Shown here in pieces: positions 24,127 to 32,232 of a stretch of DNA of 64,000 nucleotides. The notes beneath the pieces were generated by a model. The model was not told the DNA's origin. It saw only the letters and a program-made list of their open reading frames with translations, and did not search any database. Origin of the DNA: an uncultured bacterium (GTDB lineage: Bacteria; Elusimicrobiota; Elusimicrobia; Elusimicrobiales; Elusimicrobiaceae); assembly GCA_949294085.1 (NCBI GenBank), contig CASFFX010000003.1, positions 124,001 to 188,000 on the forward strand, in the 5' to 3' direction. The first letter of the stretch is position 1. Each line of letters starts with the position of its first letter. A program made the translations under genes and the position numbers.

Positions 24127-24173
24127 CCAAAGGCCCAGCGGTTCCTAGGTCTTTTGGCCCTTGCAGGAACGCT
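24127..24173 (+). other. interleaved inverted repeats upstream of second pepT-like gene
   Basis: CCAAAGG (24127-24133) can pair with CTTTTGG (24151-24157), and AGCGGTTCCT (24137-24146) can pair with AGGAACGCT (24165-24173) with one bulged G. The two pairings interleave like a pseudoknot. It lies in the 184-bp gap before the next peptidase gene. The role is unknown. Confidence 0.35.
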
Positions 24174-24222
24174 TTGCAGTTCATAAAATAAAATTAACTA
24201 AGATTGTATTTAAGGAGACTTT

Positions 24223-25617
24223 ATGCAAATGAAAAAGTTGTTAGCCGTACTGTCCGTCTTTTTGTTTGGCGCCTCGTTTGCAAGCCAAGCCTTCGCCGCT
24301 ACCTATTTACCTTCTTCCGCTATTGAACGCACGTATCTGAAATCTTTCGCGCGGAAAACCATCGGCGAACAAAACGCAAAACTGGCGGCCAAATACCGCA
24401 CCGCCATGCTGAACCGTTTTATGAAGTACACCACCTACGACAGCCAAAGCAGCGACAAAATGGCCATCACGCCGGAACAGATTGAAACCGCCAAAAAGCT
24501 GTATGCGGAAATTCAAAAATTTGGCTTCAAAACGATTCTGACCAAAAACTATTATATTTACGTGGAAATTCCGTCCAACTTGAAATGGAAAACCCCCACC
24601 CTCGGCTTTAGCTGCCACTACGACACCACGCCGGACATCTTGGGCAAAGGCATTAAAGCCCAAAAAATTGAAAGATACGACGGCAAGCCAATCCAACTGA
24701 AAAACGGCCACGTGCTCAGCACCGAAACCGACCCCTATTTGAAGCAAATGATTGGCAAGACCATCGTTACTTCCGACGGGACCACTATGCTCTCGGCCGA
24801 CGACAAAGCCGGGGTGTCCGTCTTGGTTACCTTTATGCAGACGCTGGCGGAAAATCCGTCCAAAAAACACGGCAAAATTCAAATCGTGCTGACCCCCAAT
24901 GAAGACGTGGGCCGCTCGGCCGATTTTATTGAAGAAACCCCCTATAACCCGGACATCGCCTTTGACTTTGACGGCGGCGTAAACGGCGAAGTGGTGGTGG
25001 GCAACTTCAACGCCGAAAAAGTGCTCTATCGGGTGCACGGCGTGAACGGGCACCAGTCCATGGCGGCCGAAAACGGCTACCGCAACGCCTGGAAACCCGC
25101 CTGCGAATTGGGCGCCGCCTGCGCGCAGGAAAAATGGCTGCCCAACAACAGCACCGGCAAACAAGGCTATGTGGAATTGCACCATATGGACATGCTGGAC
25201 GGCCAGCCCAACGTGGCGGAATTGGACTTCCGCCTGCGCGATTTCAACCAGGGCAATATTGAAGCCTGGAAACAATACGCCGACAGCGTGGCCAACAAAA
25301 TCAGCAATCAGTTTGGCGTAAAGATTGAACGCGAAATCGTCAAACAATACGGCAACGTGGCCGAAAGCATCCACCCGCAGGCCCGCACCATTGTGGCCAA
25401 TGCGATGAGAAATGCTGGCGTAATGCCCAATTTCAAAGAAGAACGTGCCGGTACGACGGCCTCTATGTTAATGCTCAAACTGGGCAACGGAGCCTACACC
25501 GTTTTCACCGGGCAGAACAACGCGCACGCTTTTACCGAGTGGCTGAGCGAAGAAGACATGTTCAAATCCTACATCGTGGCGCTGAACTTGGCCGACGAAG
25601 TAGCGATGATGCGCTAA
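24223..25617 (+). CDS. second exported PepT-like M20 metallopeptidase
   Basis: A 464-residue M20 peptidase. Signal peptide 1-26 (cleaved after FAA). Zinc-site motifs: CHYDTTPD (His and Asp, replacing AHMDT), SADDKAG (bridging Asp), PNEDVG (the usual EE is E-D), FDFDGG, and His of NNAHAFTEW near the end. The E-D replacement of the usual pair and the N-terminal insertion suggest altered specificity from the neighbour. It starts after an AAGGAGA site. With the previous gene and the minus-strand M20 at 27580 it forms a local group of three di/tripeptidases, fitting a peptide-fermenting lifestyle. Confidence 0.85.
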   Translation: MQMKKLLAVLSVFLFGASFASQAFAATYLPSSAIERTYLKSFARKTIGEQNAKLAAKYRTAMLNRFMKYTTYDSQSSDKMAITPEQIETAKKLYAEIQKFGFKTILTKNYYIYVEIPSNLKWKTPTLGFSCHYDTTPDILGKGIKAQKIERYDGKPIQLKNGHVLSTETDPYLKQMIGKTIVTSDGTTMLSADDKAGVSVLVTFMQTLAENPSKKHGKIQIVLTPNEDVGRSADFIEETPYNPDIAFDFDGGVNGEVVVGNFNAEKVLYRVHGVNGHQSMAAENGYRNAWKPACELGAACAQEKWLPNNSTGKQGYVELHHMDMLDGQPNVAELDFRLRDFNQGNIEAWKQYADSVANKISNQFGVKIEREIVKQYGNVAESIHPQARTIVANAMRNAGVMPNFKEERAGTTASMLMLKLGNGAYTVFTGQNNAHAFTEWLSEEDMFKSYIVALNLADEVAMMR

Positions 25618-25628
25618 GCTAGCACGGT

Positions 25629-26243
25629 ATGAAAATTTTAATTGCTACGGGCAATCCACATAAATTTCAGGAACTGGTGCACATCTTGCCCGCCAAACTT
25701 AAAAACGGCACGCCGATTGAATACGTCAGCTTGGCGGACCTCAACGGCTTGACGCTCCCGCCCGAAACGGGAAACACGTTGGAAGACAACGCCGAAATTA
25801 AGGCCATTTATGCGGCCCGCGAAAGCGGGCTGCCGGCCGTATCGGACGATACGGGGCTGGAAGTAAAGTTCTTAAACGGCGCCCCGGGCGTATATACGGC
25901 GCGCTACGCCGGCGAACACGCCGACGCAGACGACAACAACCGCAAACTGTTAGCCGCGCTGGAAGGGCAGCTGCTGCCGGCCCGGGCGGCCAGTTTCCGC
26001 ACCGTGGCCTGCCTGGCCACGCCGCAAGGCAGCGTACAAACCTTTGACGGCAAGCTGGACGGCTACATTGGTTTTGGCTACCGGGGCGAAAACGGCTTCG
26101 GCTATGACCCCATTTTTTTGGTAGGCGACACCAAAAAAACCCTGGCCGAAATGACGGAACGGGAAAAGAATAAAATCAGCCACCGGGCCAAAGCCTTCAA
26201 AAAACTGGCCGACCATTTAGTGCTGTTAAAACCGCAAAAATAA
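25629..26243 (+). CDS. rdgB: XTP/dITP diphosphohydrolase (non-canonical purine NTPase)
   Basis: A 204-residue RdgB/HAM1 enzyme that cleaves XTP, dITP and dHAPTP to monophosphates, keeping damaged purines out of DNA and RNA. Signatures: TGNPHKFQE at 7-15, TGNTLEDNAEIKA near 47-59, SDDTGLEVKFLNGAPGVYTARY near 72-93, and GFGYDPIF plus SHRAKA near the C-terminus. It begins 11 nt after the peptidase gene, without a clear Shine-Dalgarno, so it is probably co-expressed with it. Confidence 0.95.
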   Translation: MKILIATGNPHKFQELVHILPAKLKNGTPIEYVSLADLNGLTLPPETGNTLEDNAEIKAIYAARESGLPAVSDDTGLEVKFLNGAPGVYTARYAGEHADADDNNRKLLAALEGQLLPARAASFRTVACLATPQGSVQTFDGKLDGYIGFGYRGENGFGYDPIFLVGDTKKTLAEMTEREKNKISHRAKAFKKLADHLVLLKPQK

Positions 26244-26258
26244 GTTTTACAAAAAAAT

Positions 26259-26291
26259 ACCCCAAAGGAAATTCCTTCGGGGTGTTTTTTT
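26259..26291. terminator. terminator between convergent rdgB and prepilin peptidase
   Basis: CCCCAAAGGAA and TTCCTTCGGGG form a stem with one mismatch, followed within a few bases by a seven-T run on the plus strand; A7 precedes it, so it can also work in the other direction. Confidence 0.85.
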
Positions 26292-26302
26292 GCAATCTGC
26301 GC

Positions 26303-27085
26303 TTAAATTTCTATCACCAGCACCGAGGGCGTAATTAAACAGAACAAATTAATCAGCGCGCCGGCACTCAAAAAAGGCCCAAAGGGTATTGCGTCCGATT
26401 TCTTTTTGCCCTTAAAAATCATTAAAAACACCGCATACACCAGCCCCAAAAACGAGGCAAACACCACCGTGGTAATCACGCCTTCCCAGCCTATTAACGC
26501 CCCGACGCCGCCCATCAGTTTGATGTCGCCGCCGCCCATGGCGTCCTTCTTAAACAGCCAAGTGCCCAACATCGCAATTGCCAGCACGCCAAACAAGCCG
26601 ACGGCCGCCCCCAACAGCGAGGCCAATTCCTTTTGCCACCAAACGCCCGTAAAATTCGGGTTGGCCCAGGCAAACGCCAGGCCCAGCACAATCAGCCCCA
26701 GGGAAAAGCGATCCGGAATAATCATCAGTTCCAAATCAATGACGGACAAAATAATCAGCGCATACACCGCCGCCAGCACCACAAACGTCCACACGCTCAA
26801 ACCCAAGCGCCACACAAACAGCCCCGTCAGCACGCCCGTCAGCAGTTCCACCACGGGATATTGCAGCGAAATGGGTTTTTTGCAGCTGCGGCATTTGCCG
26901 CGCAGAACCAGGTAACTAAGCACCGGGATATTGTCGTACCATTGGATGCGGGCATTGCAGTCCGGGCAAGACGAAGGCGGCCACACAATGGATTTATTCC
27001 GCGGAATACGGTAAATGCAAACATTTAAAAAGCTGCCAAACAGCAGCCCAAACAGCACCGAAAAGCACAAAATTAACGTGTCCAT
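26303..27085 (-). CDS. type IV prepilin peptidase / N-methyltransferase
   Basis: A 260-residue PilD/GspO-type A24 aspartic protease with about eight helices. The N-terminal methyltransferase part has the two zinc-binding CxxC pairs (CPDC near 40 and CRSC near 65). Catalytic aspartates are in SVIDLELMIIPD and in the GGGD motif of AMGGGDIKLMGG. It removes leader peptides of type IV pilins or type II secretion pseudopilins and methylates the new N-terminus. It starts after a TAGGAG site. A pilin-like gene lies directly upstream, separated by a terminator, and is a likely substrate. Confidence 0.95.
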   Translation of the reverse strand: MDTLILCFSVLFGLLFGSFLNVCIYRIPRNKSIVWPPSSCPDCNARIQWYDNIPVLSYLVLRGKCRSCKKPISLQYPVVELLTGVLTGLFVWRLGLSVWTFVVLAAVYALIILSVIDLELMIIPDRFSLGLIVLGLAFAWANPNFTGVWWQKELASLLGAAVGLFGVLAIAMLGTWLFKKDAMGGGDIKLMGGVGALIGWEGVITTVVFASFLGLVYAVFLMIFKGKKKSDAIPFGPFLSAGALINLFCLITPSVLVIEI

Positions 27086-27120
27086 AACACTCCTACCGGT
27101 CTTTTACGTTTCCAAAGCGT

Positions 27121-27149
27121 AAAAATCCCCCGCTCCAAAAAGCGGGGGA
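27121..27149 (-). terminator. intrinsic terminator after pilin-like gene
   Basis: On the minus strand TCCCCCGCT and AGCGGGGGA pair around a 6-nt loop, followed by five T. It separates the pilin gene from the prepilin peptidase gene; partial read-through could set unequal expression. Confidence 0.9.
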
Positions 27150-27154
27150 GTAAA

Positions 27155-27571
27155 TTAATGCGTATGCCAAGCTTTGCCGTAGCTGTCTTCTTTGTCGGTA
27201 TTGACGAAGAAATCGCCGTAGCGCGGGTCGGACGGGTCGTTCACGTACGCCCAGCCGCCCGTTTTGGTGAAAGCTTGCTCGTAATTTCCCACCGACACAT
27301 GTGCCGAAGGCGTATAGCCCGGCACAATTGCCTGCGGGATTTTTTCAATATACGTCGGCACCAAGCAGGACAGATCGTCCGTCGGATAAGTGCCCTGATG
27401 CTCGCCATAATACGCGGCAATGGCGCTGCGCACCCGCACCAGTTGGTGCTTGGTGCTGCCTTCCTGCGCTTTGTGCACCAGCATGAGGAACTTCGGCACG
27501 GTAAACCCCAACAACAGGGCAAAAACCACTACCGTAATCAGAATTTCCGTTACCGTAAATCCTTTTTTCAT
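27155..27571 (-). CDS. type IV pilin / type II pseudopilin-like protein
   Basis: A 138-residue pilin-like protein. The class III leader is MKKG, cleaved before Phe5 in GFTVTEILITVVVFALLLGF with the conserved Glu at mature position 5 (E9). The rest resembles GspG-type pseudopilins: the alpha-helical spine, then YYGEHQGTYPTDD and a Trp/Tyr-rich C-terminal domain. I chose the ATG at 27571; a GTG two codons upstream is less likely because AGAGGTG is then too close. The gene follows the M20 peptidase by 8 nt, an unusual partner, and no other secretion or pilus assembly gene is in the window. Confidence 0.88.
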   Translation of the reverse strand: MKKGFTVTEILITVVVFALLLGFTVPKFLMLVHKAQEGSTKHQLVRVRSAIAAYYGEHQGTYPTDDLSCLVPTYIEKIPQAIVPGYTPSAHVSVGNYEQAFTKTGGWAYVNDPSDPRYGDFFVNTDKEDSYGKAWHTH

Positions 27572-27579
27572 AAACACCT

Positions 27580-28809
27580 CTACTTGAAATTCATTGAGAC
27601 CATCGCAAACACTTTTGCGTCTCCCAACGTATTTTTAATGCTGGAAAATTCGTTGGGCTGGTGCGCCACTTCGTACAGCTTGGAGCTTACCACCGCCGGG
27701 TATCCCGCATTGCGGAAATAGGCCCCCACGGTGCCGCCGCCTACCCCCACCAGCGTGGGTTTGTTTTTGTAAACGGCTTTGACGGCTTGCAGCGTCAACT
27801 GCACGACGGCTTCTTTTTTATCGGTCGGGCGGGACAAATCGTTAATCACCACTTCCATTTTGATTTTGGCTTTATGTTGTTTTTCAACGGCTTTCACGAT
27901 TTTGGCAATTTCCGCCAGCACGTCCGCATTTTTATAGCAGGGCAAAATGCGGCAATCCAAATAAAACACGTCCGTCCCCGGGATGCTGTTTACGTTAGGC
28001 ACATTGGCTTCCCGCTTGGTCGGTTCAAACGTGCTGCCGCTTTCCGGCGCGAAGAGTTTGTCCTTCTTGTTAAACTTCTTATACAAATCGTCCAGCTTTA
28101 CCGCCAAATAGGCCGCCACGCGGTGCGCGTTAATGCCCGAGTGCGGGGTGGACGCGTGGGTTTGCGTACCGGACACGGTAAATTTGACCCAGAGCATATT
28201 TTTCTCGGCAATTTCCACCATCGTTCCTTCCGGGTTTCCGCCGTCCGGCACCAGGAAAGCGTCCTCCTTGCCGAAAATTTTGCCGTATTTTTTGATAATG
28301 GCGCAAATGCCGTATTCGCTGCCCAATTCTTCGTCGGCATTAAGCAGCAGGGCGAAGTTGCACGGCGGGCGAACCCCGCAATCCATCAGCGCCTTGGCCG
28401 CCAAAATGCCGGACACCACCCCTTGGTGATTGTCCTCCGAACCGCGGCCGTAAATTTTGTCCCCTTTTACCACCGCTTTGAACGGGTCCGTTTTCCACAG
28501 CGACAAATCCCCCGGCGGCACGATATCCATGTGCGCCATGACCCACAGCGTTTTTTTGCGGTTTTGCCCGTAATACTTGGCCACAATGTTTGGGCGGACG
28601 CCGTCTTTGGCTTTGGGGTCCTTGATGTTAATCAGGTATAATTCGTCAAATTTCATTTGTTTCAAAAAGGACATCAAATACGCGGCTTTGGCGTTTTCCC
28701 CTTCGCCGTCGCTGTGGGGAGACACCGCCGGAAGCGCAATCATATTAGTCTGCAAATCGATGACCGTTTGTTTGTAGGTATCTATTTTTTTGAATAATTC
28801 TTTTTCCAT
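27580..28809 (-). CDS. cytoplasmic M20-family dipeptidase
   Basis: A 409-residue M20/M25/M40 metallopeptidase without a signal peptide. Zinc-site motifs: MAHMDIVPPGD (His and Asp), GRGSEDNHQG (bridging Asp), NADEELGSEYG (catalytic and ligand Glu), then VPDGG; the lid/dimerisation domain follows from about 200. It resembles the PepV/ArgE-type clade that handles dipeptides or acylated amino acids. The start at 28809 has a GGAGG site; the frame continues 13 codons upstream without support. It is the third M20 peptidase in 6 kb and probably completes digestion of peptides taken up after the exported pair act. Confidence 0.88.
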   Translation of the reverse strand: MEKELFKKIDTYKQTVIDLQTNMIALPAVSPHSDGEGENAKAAYLMSFLKQMKFDELYLINIKDPKAKDGVRPNIVAKYYGQNRKKTLWVMAHMDIVPPGDLSLWKTDPFKAVVKGDKIYGRGSEDNHQGVVSGILAAKALMDCGVRPPCNFALLLNADEELGSEYGICAIIKKYGKIFGKEDAFLVPDGGNPEGTMVEIAEKNMLWVKFTVSGTQTHASTPHSGINAHRVAAYLAVKLDDLYKKFNKKDKLFAPESGSTFEPTKREANVPNVNSIPGTDVFYLDCRILPCYKNADVLAEIAKIVKAVEKQHKAKIKMEVVINDLSRPTDKKEAVVQLTLQAVKAVYKNKPTLVGVGGGTVGAYFRNAGYPAVVSSKLYEVAHQPNEFSSIKNTLGDAKVFAMVSMNFK

Positions 28810-28825
28810 GTATTCCTCCGTCCGA

Positions 28826-29578
28826 TTAAAGCGGATTCGCGACGTCAATAAATTCCGTCTTTACGTCAAAACGTTTGGCTACCAAATTCATCAGCGCCAG
28901 TACGCCGGGTTTTTCGGAATTGTAATGCCCCAGCGCAATACAGTTTATTTTGCCTTCCCGGCACCATTCCTGGGCGGGTTCGTCCAGCGCGCCGGTAATG
29001 TACAAATCCAATTTTTGCGCAATCGCCTGCGGCAGCAGGCTGTACGCGCCGCCGCTCACCACGCCGGCCGTTTCCACCTTTTTGGGCCCATACGCCAACA
29101 CCTGCGCTTTGGCGGAGCAAAAAGCCTCCAGCGAAGCGGTAATTTCGTCCAGCGTAGCCGGAGCAATCCAGCCGCAAAAGCCAATTTCCGTACCGTGGTA
29201 CGCGCCAAACGGTTTGGTCCGCTCGGCCCGCAAGGCGCGCATGAGGCACGCATTATGCCCCACCACCGGGTGCATATCCAGCGGCAAATGATAACCGGCC
29301 AAATTCAAATCGTTCTTGAGCAAAAAGGCAATCCGTTCGCGAAACAGCCCCGTAATGGCCTGTTCCTGCCCCCACAAAAGGCCGTGGTGCACGACAATCA
29401 AATCCGCCCCGGCGGCTTTGGCTTTGCGGAACAATTCCAGCGAAGCGGAAACGCCGAACACGATTTTTCCCACGCGCGGCGTACCCTGCACCTGCAGGCC
29501 GTTATGGCTCACATCGGAAATGTGGGCAATATTCAAATAAGTATCCAAAAAGCGGATTACGTCTTCGCAATTTACCAT
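28826..29578 (-). CDS. Nif3/YbgI-like dinuclear metal-centre protein
   Basis: A 250-residue protein of the NIF3 family, often annotated as GTP cyclohydrolase I type 2 homologue. Metal-site motifs: HNGLQVQG near 25-32, VVHHGLLWG near 62-70, and the C-terminal ALGHYNSEKPG with His and Glu ligands. Family members form hexameric toroids; their activity is not settled. TAACAT ends 6 nt before the ATG, a possible leaderless promoter, and it is divergent from the amidase gene. It is followed after 16 nt by the M20 peptidase gene, so the two plus the pilin gene may be one transcript. Confidence 0.9.
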   Translation of the reverse strand: MVNCEDVIRFLDTYLNIAHISDVSHNGLQVQGTPRVGKIVFGVSASLELFRKAKAAGADLIVVHHGLLWGQEQAITGLFRERIAFLLKNDLNLAGYHLPLDMHPVVGHNACLMRALRAERTKPFGAYHGTEIGFCGWIAPATLDEITASLEAFCSAKAQVLAYGPKKVETAGVVSGGAYSLLPQAIAQKLDLYITGALDEPAQEWCREGKINCIALGHYNSEKPGVLALMNLVAKRFDVKTEFIDVANPL

Positions 29579-29603
29579 AGATTTATGTTATCATTTTATA
29601 AGC

Positions 29604-31496
29604 ATGAAAAGCACCCTTTTTTTACTCCTTTTTCTCTTCGTATGCAGCGGATTTGCGCAGGGGGAAAATATTCCCGTGGCTCCCTACCTGCCCGCCCAAA
29701 CGGGTGCCGCCGCCCAAACCAGCCCCATTACCGTTCAATTTCCCTATGAAAATATGACCGTCTCGCGCGGGGCAAAAAACATTTTCCTGTTTGGCAAAAT
29801 CAACCTGCCTTCCCCCCTTACGCTGGACGTCAACGGCGAAAAAATTCCCGTACAAAAAGACGGCACTTTTCTTGCTTTCTTGCCGGTGCAAAGCGGCGAC
29901 TTTGCCTTTTTGCTGACGGCTTCCACCCCCACACAAACCGTGCAGGCCCTGCGCCATATCACGGTGCCGGGGGCGGATATACGGGACTTTTCCGCCCGGG
30001 CGGAATTTGACCCCGAAGAAGTTTTCCCGCAAGACCCGGTAGAATTAATCCCGGGCGATGTGGTGGGGCTGTACGTGCGCGGCACGCCGGGAGCGGAAGT
30101 TTCGTTTACGCTCTCGGGCCTGAAAGACGCCAAAAATATCCCCATGAAAGAGGACGTGGCCGCCCCCGGCATGTACCGGGCCAAATACTTGATTGCGGCC
30201 GACCAAAAGTCCAAAACGGCCAAAGTAACCTATAAAATGAAAAACGGTCCCGGCGACACAGAAGCCAAAATCACCGCGCCGGCCCGTATCAAAGTGCTGG
30301 ACCTAAAAGACCCGTTCACCCGGGCCGAAGTGCTTTCGCCGGGCGTCAAACTGCGCAAAATTCCCACCCCGCGCGAAAACCTGTATCCTTTTTACCGGGC
30401 GTACGGCGAGGTATTGCTAAACGGCCGCATGAACGGGCAATACCGCTTGGCCCTCAACGAAAACGAGACCGCCTGGCTGGAAGAAAAAAATCTGAAAACT
30501 TCTTTGTTTTCCGATTACAAGCCCAATCACATTTCGCAGCTCAAGATGACCGTCCTGCCCGACAAAACCCGCCTGGTATTCACGGGCGAGCGGCAGGGAC
30601 CTATCAGCATACACGAATTTAACGACCGCCTGGAACTGACCCTTTATTATGTGGCCAGTTTTACCGAAAATTACCGCTTTGAAACGGACAGCCCGATTGT
30701 GGACCACATTGTTTGGTCCCAGCCGGCCCGCGACACGGTGCTTTTCAAAATTTACTTCAAAAAAGACGCCGCCCTGTGGGGGCACGCCTACGACTTTGCC
30801 GGAAACGACCTGGTGGTGGACCTGATGCACCGCCCGGCTTTGACGCCGGCTAAAAATGCCCCGCTCAAAGGGGCCCGCATTTTGCTGGACGCCGGGCACA
30901 GCCCCAAACGCACCGTACCTTACGACGGCGCCGTCGGACCGACGGGCTATTTGGAATACGAGGCCAACCTGGCCCTGGCCGAGGATTTGAAACCTTTATT
31001 GGAAAAAGCCGGCGCCACCGTCATTTTAACGCGCCGCGGCAACAACCGCATGAGTCTGCAAAGCCGCTACCAGCTGGCCTTAAAAGAACAGGCCCACTTG
31101 TTCATCAGCCTGCATTATAACGCCCTGCCCGAAACGCTGAACCCGCTGGCCCGGGCGCGCGGATATTCGGTGTATTACAACTATCCGCACAGTTTTGCCT
31201 TGGCACAAGCGGTCTATGATGCGTTCACGCGCAACGTTCCCCTGCCGGACAACGGCCTCATCGCCAACGATGTACTGTTTATCCCGCGTATTCCGCAAAT
31301 GCCCAGTATTTTGGTGGAAAACGCCTACCTGATGCTGCCCGAACAGGAAGAAATGGCCCGCACGCCCGAAGGGCGCTCCTTTTTTGTGCAAGCGTTGTAT
31401 GAAGGCATTTTGAATTTTTACGGTGTCAAAACAAACCCGCATAAAAAACCGGGCAAGCGAAATGCCTTTCGCAAGCCCGGGCGCAAACTCTATTAA
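29604..31496 (+). CDS. N-acetylmuramoyl-L-alanine amidase (Amidase_3) with long N-terminal region
   Basis: A 630-residue exported cell-wall hydrolase. Signal peptide 1-18. Residues about 40-400 hold several beta-rich segments, including SH3- and AMIN-like stretches. The catalytic Amidase_3 domain covers about 425-612: LLDAGHSPK (zinc His), YEANLALAEDL (zinc Glu), HLFISLHYNA (zinc His) and SILVENAYL (catalytic Glu). It cuts the bond between MurNAc and the stem peptide, as in daughter-cell separation. The C-terminus is basic (KKPGKRNAF..KPGRKLY). TATCAT lies 9 nt before the ATG, so the message has at most a few leader bases. It is divergent from nif3. Confidence 0.92.
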   Translation: MKSTLFLLLFLFVCSGFAQGENIPVAPYLPAQTGAAAQTSPITVQFPYENMTVSRGAKNIFLFGKINLPSPLTLDVNGEKIPVQKDGTFLAFLPVQSGDFAFLLTASTPTQTVQALRHITVPGADIRDFSARAEFDPEEVFPQDPVELIPGDVVGLYVRGTPGAEVSFTLSGLKDAKNIPMKEDVAAPGMYRAKYLIAADQKSKTAKVTYKMKNGPGDTEAKITAPARIKVLDLKDPFTRAEVLSPGVKLRKIPTPRENLYPFYRAYGEVLLNGRMNGQYRLALNENETAWLEEKNLKTSLFSDYKPNHISQLKMTVLPDKTRLVFTGERQGPISIHEFNDRLELTLYYVASFTENYRFETDSPIVDHIVWSQPARDTVLFKIYFKKDAALWGHAYDFAGNDLVVDLMHRPALTPAKNAPLKGARILLDAGHSPKRTVPYDGAVGPTGYLEYEANLALAEDLKPLLEKAGATVILTRRGNNRMSLQSRYQLALKEQAHLFISLHYNALPETLNPLARARGYSVYYNYPHSFALAQAVYDAFTRNVPLPDNGLIANDVLFIPRIPQMPSILVENAYLMLPEQEEMARTPEGRSFFVQALYEGILNFYGVKTNPHKKPGKRNAFRKPGRKLY

Positions 31497-31505
31497 CGCG
31501 GCCGC

Positions 31506-32123
31506 TTAAAACCGATAGCCCACCTGCACCTGTGCCGACGCACGCCACTTATGCTTAAGGGAAAAATAAGGGTCGTCCCACGCTTGTTGGCAGGTGGCCC
31601 GCAGTTCTAGTCCGCCCACCCAATTTTCGGCCAGATCCGCTTCTATCCCCCACCCCACCGCGGCATACGAAGAAGCAAACGATTTTTCCAATTTGTCCCA
31701 GTATTCCATTTTGGTAAAAATGCGCCCCGCCCCGGCCAAAAAATAGGCCCGCGGGCTGGCGTTTGGCGTGAGAATAAATTTAAGCAAAATGCCGGCGCGT
31801 CCGGCGCGGTAATCGCTCAGCCCGTCTATGGCACCGCGCGGCACCAAAACGGCTCCGTCCACCCCGGCGGAAAACCAATCCCAAAACGAATACAACAGCC
31901 GGGCATGGAGTCCCCATTGCCCGCTAAAAACGGACTGGCCGGTAAAATCCTGCAGCTGAAACGTGTCCGCCTCCGCCCCGACAGCCAGCTCCCACCGGGC
32001 GGGGGTATTTTCTTCGTCCGGTTCCCAAACAGGCGCCGTATCGGACGCCCGATAAATTTGCCCGCACAGCGGCCCCACCGCACCCAAACTCAAAAGAAAA
32101 ATAAATAACAATCGTCGTACCAT
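31506..32123 (-). CDS. predicted outer-membrane beta-barrel protein
   Basis: A 205-residue exported protein: signal peptide 1-21, then alternating strands such as WGLHARLLYSFWDWFSAGVDGAVL and a C-terminal strand ending VQVGYRF with a terminal Phe, the recognition signature for BAM insertion. Size suits an 8-strand OmpA/OmpW-like barrel. I do not recognise a specific family. It is convergent with the amidase gene, 9 nt away without a visible terminator between, and starts from a leaderless-type promoter. Confidence 0.8.
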   Translation of the reverse strand: MVRRLLFIFLLSLGAVGPLCGQIYRASDTAPVWEPDEENTPARWELAVGAEADTFQLQDFTGQSVFSGQWGLHARLLYSFWDWFSAGVDGAVLVPRGAIDGLSDYRAGRAGILLKFILTPNASPRAYFLAGAGRIFTKMEYWDKLEKSFASSYAAVGWGIEADLAENWVGGLELRATCQQAWDDPYFSLKHKWRASAQVQVGYRF

Positions 32124-32138
32124 AATTATATTGTAACA
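32124..32138 (-). promoter_or_regulatory. extended -10 with 6-nt spacing before beta-barrel gene
   Basis: On the minus strand TG-T-TACAAT (32130-32138) is followed by 6 nt and the ATG at 32123; no Shine-Dalgarno. Confidence 0.65.
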
Positions 32139-32232
32139 AGATGCGAAAAACGCTTAAATAATCCAATTCCATTATCTCGGCAAAGGGACGGCCATTATGT
32201 TACAATATTCAAAACTATATAACAGGTGTTCC

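Noticed and set aside
31440..31490. Terminator at the end of the amidase gene (GC-rich inverted repeat in the last codons).
   Set aside because: It lies inside the coding region, encodes a basic C-terminal tail and has no T run.
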